The notes: generated by a model from the sequence alone, not told the origin. DNA of 27,394 bases from Phoronis pallida (GCA_028565715.1 JAOXYC010213127.1:1-27394); one strand, 5' to 3'. Numbered from the stretch's first letter, positions 17,257 to 24,982 are shown. Program-made: numbers and translations.

Positions 17257-18348
17257 ATGTTTTTATCTTATTTATTATATGATGATTTAAGTAAATTTTT
17301 AACACAACAAATATTTTCTATTTTTAAAAATATAAAAGAAAGTTTATGTATATGTTGTTCATCAATTGATATTATCAATGAATCTATCTTAAATAAAATA
17401 TGTGAATTAATAAATTCTAAAATTATAGTAAAAATCTTAGTTAGCAAAAATAATAATAAATATGAATATACAATAGATGTTTTAAAAAAATATATTATAG
17501 ATAATACAACTGATAAAACATTAAGTTTTTTTAAAATTAAGTATATTAATTCTTGTTATTTAAATGTAAATTTTAATTTTATTTTACTTGATATATATAA
17601 TGAGCAAAATCAAAAACTTTCATTTTTTGAAAAAACTAATCAAAAGTGTATAATATTAAATTCAAGTTTGTTTTCTAATACATATCGTAAAATTAGTATA
17701 AATATATGTAATTATAAGCTTGTAAATTCATTAATAACATTTTTCGATACTTGTATAAATAGTAATGATGAAGACCAAGTAAGTACTAAATCTTTATTAA
17801 ATAGTGATAATAATTTTGTATTTACTAATGTATCTAAATCTATTATAGATAAAATATATATTAATAAATATTCAGAAAGTATAGATGATTTTTTTATAGA
17901 AGATGAATCAAATATTTTAGACTATTTTTTACAAAAAATATATAATACAAATTCAAGTATAGTTATATATTTAAGTTCTGAAAATAATGGTAAGTTAAAT
18001 AAAGAATTTATAGAAGCATTGACTTTTATTTTTGAACAAGGAATAAAAATAAGAATTGTAGTTGATAGTTATATTGATAATATAGTTTTAGAAGTTTTAT
18101 CAAATATATCTAATATTTTAATATTAGATCCTAGTATTAAATTATCAGGTATATCTTGTCTAATTGATAATAAAATTCTAATTTTTTCAACATTAAAGTT
18201 AATAGGAAATTCTCATGTATATAATGTAAATTTAATAATGATGTCAAGAGATGTTATTGTATTAAATAAATTTATAGAAAATTATATTAAAGATCAAAGT
18301 AAAAAATATCAGAGTATTAATAAAAAAGAAGTAAAAGTTAAGTTTTAA
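17257..18348 (+). CDS. Degenerate phospholipase D-like protein
   Basis: A 363-residue protein whose layout suggests two PLD-type repeats. In the second half, SSIVIYLSSENN (233-244), FIEALTFIFEQGIKIRIVVDSY (251-272), a strand pair ending LILDPSIKL, then CLIDNKILIFSTLKLIGNSHVYNVNLIMMSRD (301-332) and a final helix follow the order of PLD-family proteins, where H-x-K-xxxx-D would precede the 'IDNKILIFST' strand. The first half (28-65: SLCICCSSIDII...KIIVKILVSKN) looks like the matching first repeat. Neither half keeps an HKD motif, so it is probably catalytically inactive; cardiolipin synthase-like ancestry is only a guess. It has no signal peptide. It is convergent with the 5S rRNA gene. Confidence 0.6.
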   Translation: MFLSYLLYDDLSKFLTQQIFSIFKNIKESLCICCSSIDIINESILNKICELINSKIIVKILVSKNNNKYEYTIDVLKKYIIDNTTDKTLSFFKIKYINSCYLNVNFNFILLDIYNEQNQKLSFFEKTNQKCIILNSSLFSNTYRKISINICNYKLVNSLITFFDTCINSNDEDQVSTKSLLNSDNNFVFTNVSKSIIDKIYINKYSESIDDFFIEDESNILDYFLQKIYNTNSSIVIYLSSENNGKLNKEFIEALTFIFEQGIKIRIVVDSYIDNIVLEVLSNISNILILDPSIKLSGISCLIDNKILIFSTLKLIGNSHVYNVNLIMMSRDVIVLNKFIENYIKDQSKKYQSINKKEVKVKF

Positions 18349-18391
18349 ATTATATATAAATTTAAAACTAAATTAATTTTAGATTATAGAT

Positions 18392-18509
18392 TAGATAGCA
18401 AAACAAACCTTCCCAAAGTTCCACAACTTAAGTATTTTTTGCAGACATAATTTTTACGTGTGAGTTCTTATGTTTCATGTATTAACCTTACATCTTAAAT
18501 TACTATCTA
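18392..18509 (-). rRNA. rrf: 5S ribosomal RNA, isolated and divergent
   Basis: Read on the minus strand, the ends pair as 5S helix I: AGATAGTAA (18508-18500) with TTGCTATCT (18401-18393), one G-U pair. Inside, the helix III / loop C signature is present: CATAAGAACTCACACGTAAA closed by TTATG, equivalent to the bacterial CATGCCGAACTCAGAAGTGAAA element. It is followed by a loop E-like ATACTT and GGAAGGTTTGTTTTGC, equivalent to GAGAGTAGGTCGTTGCC of alphaproteobacterial 5S. The length of 118 nt is right for 5S. It is markedly richer in G and C than the spacer around it. No 16S or 23S gene lies in the window, so the 5S is unlinked here. It follows an unknown gene on the same strand by about 50 bp. 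Confidence 0.78.
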
Positions 18510-18561
18510 TTTAGATGATAATATTATTTTTATTATTATGTCAATATTTTTTAATAATAAC

Positions 18562-19260
18562 TTAATCTAATAAATCTTCACTTATTATGTCAGCATATTC
18601 GATATTAACTTTAATAATTACATTTAGATATTTATGAAGTTTATTATTTATATTTTCTAATACTACTTTATCTTCTTCTTTAGTCTTTTTACTAAGAATG
18701 TTTTTCATTGCTTCAAAATTTATTTGACATATTGAGTCTAAACATAATGATTTTATTATATCTATAAAATATTTATATGAGTCTCCCATGCTTATAACAT
18801 ATATATCTGATTCTAATGATTTAATGATATTATCATTAATTTTTTCTAAGTTTATACATTTTGCTTTAGATAATAATTTTTTAACATCTACTTTCTTATC
18901 CTTTTCTTTATAATGTAAGATAGTGCATCCTATAGATATAAGTTCAATCATTGAACATATATCTATTTCTTCTTCTGTAGTAATAAGTTGAATTATGTGA
19001 TTATTATCTATATTTGGTATATGAGGTAATATTTGCATTGTATTTTGTAATGTTGTAATATCAATATTAAGATTTTCAAATTTATGCATAATTGTATATA
19101 TACTTAATTTAACTTTATCTTCTAATAAGTATTTATTATCTATATTTTTTAGAGTAATATTACATATGATTTTACTTTCATCTTTTTCGGTTTTTTTATA
19201 TTTACAAACACATTTTTTAACTATAATAGCTTGTTTATATGCTTTTTCTTTTGTTGACAC
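18562..19260 (-). CDS. Unknown soluble protein
   Basis: I do not recognise this 232-residue protein. It has no signal peptide or membrane span, is Lys/Ile/Asn-rich, and carries several Cys early (KKCVCKYKKTEKDESKIIC, 15-33) that could bind metal, although the spacing matches no motif I know. The middle contains an Ile/Glu-rich stretch (QLITTEEEIDICSMIELISIG). It is transcribed divergently from groES across a 136-bp spacer and lies directly upstream of the 5S rRNA gene on the same strand. Confidence 0.7.
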   Translation of the reverse strand: MSTKEKAYKQAIIVKKCVCKYKKTEKDESKIICNITLKNIDNKYLLEDKVKLSIYTIMHKFENLNIDITTLQNTMQILPHIPNIDNNHIIQLITTEEEIDICSMIELISIGCTILHYKEKDKKVDVKKLLSKAKCINLEKINDNIIKSLESDIYVISMGDSYKYFIDIIKSLCLDSICQINFEAMKNILSKKTKEEDKVVLENINNKLHKYLNVIIKVNIEYADIISEDLLD

Positions 19261-19296
19261 AGTATAAAGTTTATTTCTTATTGATTATATTATATT

Positions 19297-19347
19297 TAAC
19301 TAAAACTATAGCTCTTATGTATATAATAATATTTATAACTAAAACTA
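19297..19347 (+). repeat. Direct repeat upstream of groES
   Basis: TAACTAAAACTA occurs twice, at 19297-19308 and 19336-19347, 39 bp apart start to start. The second copy overlaps the left arm of the inverted repeat just before groES. It may mark two binding sites for one regulator in the divergent promoter region; in such A+T-rich sequence a chance repeat is possible but 12 exact bases with two C positions are notable. Confidence 0.45.
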
Positions 19348-19359
19348 AAATTAGTTATA
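19334..19359 (+). promoter_or_regulatory. CIRCE-like inverted repeat before groES-groEL
   Basis: TATAACTAA (19334-19342), an 8-nt spacer, and TTAGTTATA (19351-19359) form a perfect 9-bp inverted repeat ending 37 bp before the groES start. The heat-shock operator CIRCE, bound by HrcA, has the same plan of two 9-bp arms around a 9-nt spacer (TTAGCACTC-N9-GAGTGCTAA) and sits in front of groES in many bacteria. The arm sequence differs, so an HrcA role is inference. It could also fold as a hairpin in the mRNA leader. The remainder of 19261-19396 must hold promoters for both divergent genes; I cannot place -35/-10 boxes reliably. Confidence 0.5.
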
Positions 19360-19396
19360 TTTTATTAGATAAATAGTTTATAATATTAAATAAAAA

Positions 19397-19804
19397 ATGA
19401 TAAAAAAAACAAGTAATAAAAATGATAATTTAGGTATATTATTTGATATAGAGCATTCTGTAGTAGTTCAGTATAGTATTAATAATTTAGTTAAACTTGA
19501 AATTACTAATCCAAAAGAACAATTTGTTCCATCATCTGAATATCTTTTAGTATTAAATCTTGAATGTAGTTCAAGTAATGTTAGATCTAAAAATAATGTT
19601 ATTATTTTTCAACAAGATAGTGGTACATCAGAAGAAAAAACTTCTTATGCAATAGTTGTTAAATGTGGTAGTGATTGTAATAATTTTCAAGAAGGAGATT
19701 TTGTTTTATATGAAAAGTGGTCTGGGTATTGTATAAATTATGGTAGGCTAAAGTATGCTATTGTTAATAAGAAATTTATTATATCTAAAGTAAAAAAAAT
19801 ATAA
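19397..19804 (+). CDS. groES: Co-chaperonin GroES, elongated
   Basis: Heptameric lid of the GroEL chamber. At 135 residues it is longer than the usual 95-105, with an extra N-terminal segment (about 1-25). The C-terminal half is clear: NFQEGDFVLYEKWSGYCINYGRLKYAIVNKKFIISKV corresponds to the family's VKVGDxVLFxKYSGTEVKxDGEEYLIxxESDILAV. The mobile loop that touches GroEL is probably KNNVIIFQQ, with Val-Ile-Ile in place of Ile-Val-Leu. The groEL start follows 12 bp downstream, so they form one operon. Confidence 0.9.
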   Translation: MIKKTSNKNDNLGILFDIEHSVVVQYSINNLVKLEITNPKEQFVPSSEYLLVLNLECSSSNVRSKNNVIIFQQDSGTSEEKTSYAIVVKCGSDCNNFQEGDFVLYEKWSGYCINYGRLKYAIVNKKFIISKVKKI

Positions 19805-19816
19805 ATAATTTAAAAA

Positions 19817-21487
19817 ATGAATAGTGATAAAAATAGAAAAGATTGTCCTACATTTGTTAGAGGATTATCTATGCATAAAATTTTTTCTGATACAATAATC
19901 AATATATCTGATATTATAGCATCTACAATGGGACCTTCAGGTAAGTATGCTGCTATTGAAAAGACATTAGGAAAAGTGTATTTTACTAAAGATGGAGTAA
20001 CTGTTATGAAGCATATGCATAGTTCTGATAGATATGAAAATATGTTTATTAATCTTATGAAGGAAGTTTGTAATAAAACAAATAATAAAGTTGGTGATGG
20101 TACTACAACTACTATTGTTTTACTTAAAGCTTTAATAGAAAAATCTTCACATTTAATGTATAGATATTCTACAAGAGATATTAGTAGAGGTATTGTTGAT
20201 GCATTAGATAAAAGTATATCTTTTATTCAAAAAAATACTATTAAATCTAATGATGATAATTTAGAAAAAATTGCAATTATTGCATCAGGTAATGATAAGT
20301 ATCTTGGAGGTCTTTTACATGAAGCAATAAAGAGAGTAGATCCAAAATATGGATATATATCAGTTGAAGAAGGAAAAGCTGTTGATACAACTCTTGAGAT
20401 TAATAATGGTTCTGTATTAAATTGTGGATATGCTAGTCAGCATTTTATTACACAAAAAGGTCATTCTTCTATAGAATATGAAAATGCTATGGTATTTATA
20501 TTTGATGGAACTCTTTCAGATATTAATATTACTATTAAGACTTTAGAATTTATTGCGTCTAAAGGTATTCCTACAGTAATTCTTGCACAAGATTTTGAAA
20601 AAAATGTTCTTAATAATTTAATTATAAATAATTATCAAAAAATAGTTAAAGTTGTTGCTGTAAAAGTAAATATTATGGCATCTAATATTAATGAGATTCT
20701 TGAAGATTATTCTTGTATTGTTGGTGGGCAAGTATGTTTTCAGTCAAGTTTATTTTTTGATAATAATAAAAATAATGATAATTATGATCCTTCTAAGTAT
20801 GTAGGATATTGTCAAAAGGTTGTTGTAAATATTGATAGTGTTTTAATAATGCCTGGAAATATTGAGCATAGAATTGAAGATAGATGTAAAGAGATATCTT
20901 ATGAATTAGATAATAAAGATATTGGCCCAGATAGAATTGAAGAATTAAAAGAAAGATATTCACGTATGCAAAGTACTATTGCTGTTATACGTGTTGGTGC
21001 AGCTACTGGTGGAGAGATTAGTGAAATTAGAGATAGGGTGGTAGATGCTGTATCTTCTATTAAGTCTGCATCTTATTATGGTGTTTCAGTAGGTGGGGGA
21101 ATCACACTTTTAAAAACAGCTATATTTTTATCTAAAGATATTATTAGCAATAATACTAATAAAGGATATATTGCTGGTGTACAAGCTGTTATTCATGCCT
21201 TGAAACAAGTATTATATCAAATTATATATAATGCTGATCAAGATAATTATTTAAATATTTTTAATGAAATTATTGGAATACATGAAAACGATATTAATAG
21301 TTATATTGGTTATAATGCAATTGAATATCATATATGTGATATTAACCAATCAGGAGTTGTTGATGCAACACAGTCTTTAATAGTTTCTTTACAAGGAGCT
21401 GTATCAATATGTAAAATGTTTCTTGGTTCAGAAGTTGCTATTATTAAAGAAATAAATCAAGAAGGTCCAAGTAATTATTTTAGTTAA
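19817..21487 (+). CDS. groEL: Chaperonin GroEL
   Basis: ATP-driven folding chamber, usually the most abundant protein in reduced symbionts. The 556 residues include MGPSGKYAAIEKTLGKVYFTKDGVTV (equatorial domain), NNKVGDGTTTTIVLLKA with the catalytic Asp94 (E. coli D87), the apical domain, and RDRVVDAVSS with Asp410 (E. coli D398), followed by GVSVGGGITLL. The adenine-pocket region ...SGVVDATQSLIVSLQGAVSI is intact. Differences are an Asn/Lys-rich insert in the apical region (NNKNNDNYDPSK, near residue 315) and a C-terminus ending EGPSNYFS, without the Gly-Gly-Met tail that lines the chamber floor in most GroELs. Ends TAA. Confidence 0.98.
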   Translation: MNSDKNRKDCPTFVRGLSMHKIFSDTIINISDIIASTMGPSGKYAAIEKTLGKVYFTKDGVTVMKHMHSSDRYENMFINLMKEVCNKTNNKVGDGTTTTIVLLKALIEKSSHLMYRYSTRDISRGIVDALDKSISFIQKNTIKSNDDNLEKIAIIASGNDKYLGGLLHEAIKRVDPKYGYISVEEGKAVDTTLEINNGSVLNCGYASQHFITQKGHSSIEYENAMVFIFDGTLSDINITIKTLEFIASKGIPTVILAQDFEKNVLNNLIINNYQKIVKVVAVKVNIMASNINEILEDYSCIVGGQVCFQSSLFFDNNKNNDNYDPSKYVGYCQKVVVNIDSVLIMPGNIEHRIEDRCKEISYELDNKDIGPDRIEELKERYSRMQSTIAVIRVGAATGGEISEIRDRVVDAVSSIKSASYYGVSVGGGITLLKTAIFLSKDIISNNTNKGYIAGVQAVIHALKQVLYQIIYNADQDNYLNIFNEIIGIHENDINSYIGYNAIEYHICDINQSGVVDATQSLIVSLQGAVSICKMFLGSEVAIIKEINQEGPSNYFS

Positions 21488-21519
21488 AATGTAATTTATT
21501 TTAATTAAAAAAGAAAATT

Positions 21520-22116
21520 ATGATAAATATATTTTTATTAGATTTTAATATTCGAAAATCTGCTACTTATATGTATGATAAACATATTGTGAATCAGATA
21601 CTTGAAGTTGCTAGAGTATTTTTTACTGTTAGAAGGTTAAATAAATTTGAACATAAAAAATATTATTCATTATATTTAAATAATTTTAAAAAAGAAGAAG
21701 AAAATATGACAGATAGTGAGATAATATCTAATGTTCATCCAGTTATAATATGGGCTTCAAAATCTTATTTAAATTATTATTTTTTATATTATTATGCATT
21801 ATGTGTAAATGATGAATATCTTTATAGATATGATAAGAATATTAATCATAAAAGTTTTCAATATATACATGAATCTTATAACTATGATATTGATAATAAT
21901 ATTAATATTGCGAGTTATTTTAATAGTTATGAATTTGAAATGTTTAACTTTACACCAGAAGAGTTTCATAGAGAAACAGTAGTAGATTCTTATAGATTAT
22001 ATTATTTTTTTTATAAAAGATTTAATATAAAATATATAACATGGACAATGAGAAATAAACCTTTCTGGTATTCTTATAAGTACTTTAAAGACCAAATAGA
22101 TATAAAAACAGTATAA
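21520..22116 (+). CDS. Conserved protein of a mainly phage-borne family
   Basis: A 198-residue protein that I recognise as belonging to an uncharacterised family common in tailed phages and some environmental bacteria. Typical members begin MNIFVLDxDPxxAAxxxCDKHVVKMxxExAQxL, and this one begins MINIFLLDFNIRKSATYMYDKHIVNQILEVARVF. It keeps DKH (20-22), NVHPVIIWASKSYLNY (HP at 73-74, Trp78), the EYLYRYDK block (99-106), VDSYRLYYFFYK (155-166) and WTMRNKPFWY (175-184). No enzyme activity has been assigned that I know of. It lies 32 bp after groEL on the same strand and is convergent with the next gene, 6 bp apart. Tyr-rich loops are longer than usual; no catalytic residue is obviously missing. 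Confidence 0.75.
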   Translation: MINIFLLDFNIRKSATYMYDKHIVNQILEVARVFFTVRRLNKFEHKKYYSLYLNNFKKEEENMTDSEIISNVHPVIIWASKSYLNYYFLYYYALCVNDEYLYRYDKNINHKSFQYIHESYNYDIDNNINIASYFNSYEFEMFNFTPEEFHRETVVDSYRLYYFFYKRFNIKYITWTMRNKPFWYSYKYFKDQIDIKTV

Positions 22117-22122
22117 TTGAAG

Positions 22123-22962
22123 CTATCCAAATAAATATGATAATGAGTGAGTTTTATAATTAAATAATTTTATTATTTCTTCTGCATCATTTACTTTTAT
22201 ATTATTTAATAAATTATTATTACACATTCTTATTTCACTTAAAGTTCCTTGTAAATAAGAACGTATATTATGTTTTATTTGATCAGTAATTGCATTATTT
22301 TCTTCATCTTTAGTAAAACTTTGTCCTATTGCAGCTATAAATGCTAATGATGTTAATTTTGTTATTTTCAATTGTAATTCAGTACTAGATGATACACTAG
22401 ACATCATATCTAACCATATCATTTGTCTTGGTTTATTTAGTTCTATATTTTCTTCTTTTATATATTCAGAAGTATACTTAGACATAAAAAAATTTAGACA
22501 AGTGTTTGACAGATCTTTCATTGAAGATTTTTTATCTCTTATATATATACTAAATATTTTACTTATTAATATTAATGTCTCTATAATTTTATTTTCTTTT
22601 ATATTAATAGTAAGTACTCCATCGTCTTTGATTTGAAGATATGAATTATCTTCTTGGTCATCAATTCCTTTATTTCTAAAATATACTGTTAAATTTTTTT
22701 TACTCATCATTAAATCAGCATTAGATACTTTATTTTCTTTAGATACTGTATTTGCATAGTCTTCTAATTGACTACTCTCTCCAAATTTTTGATATGTTGC
22801 AACAGCATCACTCATATCATTTAGAGTTTTTATATTATCTGGATTTACTCTTATATTTATATTATCTTTTTCACCATAGTTGCTAAGATAATGTATAAAT
22901 GGAGCAAATATCATTTTTGCTGTAAAATTTACAGGTGTTGTTATTACTAAAGAAACAATCAT
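22123..22962 (-). CDS. Unknown protein with hydrophobic N-terminus
   Basis: I do not recognise this 279-residue protein. The first 30 residues are hydrophobic without charge except Lys16 (MIVSLVITTPVNFTAKMIFAPFI) and could be a weak membrane anchor or buried strand. The rest is mixed helix, with more Ser, Thr, Asp and Gln than most proteins here, a basic-polar stretch at 139-160 and a hydrophobic helix near 205-225 (LTSLAFIAAIGQSF). Codon use resembles housekeeping genes. It is the last of three minus-strand genes; its upstream neighbour stops 17 bp before its ATG. Ends TAG. Confidence 0.7.
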   Translation of the reverse strand: MIVSLVITTPVNFTAKMIFAPFIHYLSNYGEKDNINIRVNPDNIKTLNDMSDAVATYQKFGESSQLEDYANTVSKENKVSNADLMMSKKNLTVYFRNKGIDDQEDNSYLQIKDDGVLTINIKENKIIETLILISKIFSIYIRDKKSSMKDLSNTCLNFFMSKYTSEYIKEENIELNKPRQMIWLDMMSSVSSSTELQLKITKLTSLAFIAAIGQSFTKDEENNAITDQIKHNIRSYLQGTLSEIRMCNNNLLNNIKVNDAEEIIKLFNYKTHSLSYLFG

Positions 22963-22979
22963 ATTATTTATTTTTATTT

Positions 22980-23333
22980 CTAATTTTTTAACATTATTTT
23001 TTTTATATTGATATGATTGGGAATTATATTTTTTATATAATAGTATTCAACTAATGTATTGTTTTTTATAGCAAATATATTAATAAATATATTTACAGTG
23101 TTACTTAAACTAACTGTATAATTAATATGATTTTCTTGATCTATAAATTTGTATATAATTATCTTATCAATATTTAGGTATTTATAAGATATGTTTTTTA
23201 GTGATAATATAGTGTTTTCGGTGCAACTGTTAATTTTATGCACTTTAATAAGTGATGTTATGCCATTAACTTTAATAGAATAAAAAATACTTTTTGATAT
23301 ATCTCCACATATTTTTAATATTTTACTCTGCAC
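22980..23333 (-). CDS. Unknown small protein, GTG start
   Basis: I do not recognise this 117-residue protein. It is rich in Ile, Asn, Lys and Tyr and looks mainly beta-stranded, with a basic C-terminus (NIKKIMLKN) and no membrane helix of full length. The first start in frame is GTG (23331-23333), only 15 bp after the stop of the upstream gene; no ATG is available without losing more than half the protein. It is the middle gene of a three-gene minus-strand set, with 17 bp to the next gene. Confidence 0.6.
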   Translation of the reverse strand: MQSKILKICGDISKSIFYSIKVNGITSLIKVHKINSCTENTILSLKNISYKYLNIDKIIIYKFIDQENHINYTVSLSNTVNIFINIFAIKNNTLVEYYYIKNIIPNHINIKKIMLKN

Positions 23334-23348
23334 AAATTTTATATATGT

Positions 23349-24104
23349 TTATCTACTTTTTAACACAATTTCAAGATATTTTTTTAGATCTTCATTATAA
23401 AATATGTTAACTACGTTATTAGAATTATTTGAGCTTACATTTTGTATTATATAGTTAATACACTGCATTAAAACAAATGACTTGTCTTTATAATCAATAT
23501 ATTTTGTATATATATTTTCTAACTCTTCTATTAGTTTTTTATTTGTATTATCTATATCTTGAATGCCGATATTAATATTAGAAATTCTTTCTGTTTGTTC
23601 TTCTTTTTTTATTTTTGGTTCAGTGTTATTTAATTTTAGTATTATTTTATTTATTTCATCTATTAATACTGTATTATTTTTTAATGTTTCTTTTAATTTA
23701 ATTAATATTTCTTTTACTTCTTCTAAGTATTCTATTAATAGTAATCCATTTTTGATAGTTTTTATAATAAAGTAATTTAAATCTTTTTCATTATTAGGAT
23801 ATATGTTTGGATAAACTTTTATTATGTTAGACATAAATTCTATTGATTCTGAAAATCCTTTAATATTGTAATTTTTAGTCCATATTGTTGATAATATATA
23901 GACTAATATTATATTTTTACATTTATGTATGAGTATTGATTTACATTTATTTTCTATTTCTGCAAAATTATATGATTTATTTTCTTCTAATAACATTCTT
24001 GTATATATATCGTTAAATTCATATAGTATATTATTTATTTCGTTATTTATATTTTCTCCTATTTGATTTGTATCATTAATTGGTAACATTAGATTGTTAT
24101 ACAT
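23349..24104 (-). CDS. Unknown helical protein
   Basis: I do not recognise this 251-residue protein. It appears almost entirely alpha-helical, with charged heptad-like stretches (about 95-155, KTIKNGLLLIEYLEEVKEIL and following; and LIEELENIYTKYIDYKDKS near 186-204) that suggest coiled coils, separated by a polar linker with KIKKEEQTERISN. It has no signal peptide and no membrane span. It is the first gene of the three-gene minus-strand set and is divergent from rpsL, with 37 bp between the starts, so both promoters must be compressed into that gap or overlap the coding sequences. Confidence 0.7.
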   Translation of the reverse strand: MYNNLMLPINDTNQIGENINNEINNILYEFNDIYTRMLLEENKSYNFAEIENKCKSILIHKCKNIILVYILSTIWTKNYNIKGFSESIEFMSNIIKVYPNIYPNNEKDLNYFIIKTIKNGLLLIEYLEEVKEILIKLKETLKNNTVLIDEINKIILKLNNTEPKIKKEEQTERISNINIGIQDIDNTNKKLIEELENIYTKYIDYKDKSFVLMQCINYIIQNVSSNNSNNVVNIFYNEDLKKYLEIVLKSR

Positions 24105-24141
24105 GTTAAATTATCTTTAAATAGATTTTATTATTTAGAAT

Positions 24142-24522
24142 ATGCCTACAGTAAATCAATTAGTTAAGGGTATGCGTAAGACTGTAAATAGACCTAATAA
24201 GTTATATTTGCTTAGAAATAAACCTCAGAGAAAAGCAGTATGTGTTGCTATAAAAATTATTAAACCACGTAAGCCTAATTCAGCTTCAAGAAAAGTTGCT
24301 AGAATTAGATTTGCAGACGGAAGTCAGACATTTGCATATATTCCTGGTATTGGACATAATTTACAAGAACATAATATGGTATTAGTTCGTGGTAGAGGTG
24401 TTAATGATCTTCCTGGTGTAAATTATACAATTATTCGTGGTGTTTATAATTGTTCTGGTGTATCTAATAGAAAAACATCACCATCTAGATATGGAGTAAA
24501 AAGTTTGAAGAGAAATGAATAG
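24142..24522 (+). CDS. rpsL: Ribosomal protein uS12
   Basis: Sits at the decoding centre of the small subunit and affects accuracy. The 126 residues are of normal length. The start MPTVNQLVKG, the PNSASRKVARIRF block, PGIGHNLQEHNMVLVRG and NDLPGVNYTIIRG are intact. Two positions are unusual: Arg43 in PRKPNSA and Asn88 in GVNDLPGV, where almost all bacteria have Lys. Both are the classic positions of streptomycin-resistance substitutions. The C-terminus has an added NE. The last 8 bp overlap the start of rpsG, which implies coupled translation. Confidence 0.98.
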   Translation: MPTVNQLVKGMRKTVNRPNKLYLLRNKPQRKAVCVAIKIIKPRKPNSASRKVARIRFADGSQTFAYIPGIGHNLQEHNMVLVRGRGVNDLPGVNYTIIRGVYNCSGVSNRKTSPSRYGVKSLKRNE

Positions 24523-24982
24523 GAGTAAAAAGTTTGTTCGTACTTATTCAAAAAATGATATTAAGTATGATAGTTTTTTAATTGGAAAATTAATTAATAA
24601 ATTAATGAAACATGGTAAAAAATGCTTGGCAACAAGAATTATGTATAAATCACTTGAAATATGTGAGAATAAATTATCTATTAAAGGTGATGAAATAATT
24701 AATAATTGTATTAAATTAATAATGCCAACAATGTTTTTAAGATCTAAAAGAATTGCTAGCCGTGTTTATAAAATACCTGTGCCAATTAATGAAAGTATGT
24801 CTCAATCTATTGCAACTAAATGGATGATTGATGCTCTTAAACTAAGATCTGAAAGAGGTGTTGTAGAAAAGTTATCTGCTGAAATTCTAGATATTATGAA
24901 TAATGGTGGAGAAACTTTAAAGAAAAAAGAAAGATATCTTAGAGTAGCAAAAGAAAACGAAGCTTTTAGTCATTATGTCTAA
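24515..24982 (+). CDS. rpsG: Ribosomal protein uS7
   Basis: Primary 16S rRNA-binding protein that starts assembly of the 30S head and lies by the E site. The 155 residues match the bacterial 155-156. The block LINKLMKHGKKCLATRIMYKSLE follows the family's INxLMxxGKKxxAxxIxYxAL. VPINESMSQSIATKWMIDALKLRSE corresponds to VPxEVxxxRxxxLAxRWLxxxAxxR, and the terminal KKKERYLRVAKENEAFSHY matches KKREDTHRMAEANKAFAHY. It overlaps rpsL by 8 bp at its start and fusA by 8 bp at its end. Confidence 0.97.
   Translation: MNRSKKFVRTYSKNDIKYDSFLIGKLINKLMKHGKKCLATRIMYKSLEICENKLSIKGDEIINNCIKLIMPTMFLRSKRIASRVYKIPVPINESMSQSIATKWMIDALKLRSERGVVEKLSAEILDIMNNGGETLKKKERYLRVAKENEAFSHYV

Noticed and set aside
18392-18509. 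Considered tmRNA, 6S RNA and SRP RNA for this structured RNA
   Set aside because: No tRNA-like T-loop, no SRP GGAAGGAAGCAGC-type tetraloop core and no 6S bubble pattern; helix I and the GAACTCA element fit 5S rRNA.
23563-23775. Plus-strand Phe/Ile/Ser frame opposite the helical protein gene
   Set aside because: Shadow of the Lys/Glu/Asn-rich minus-strand gene.
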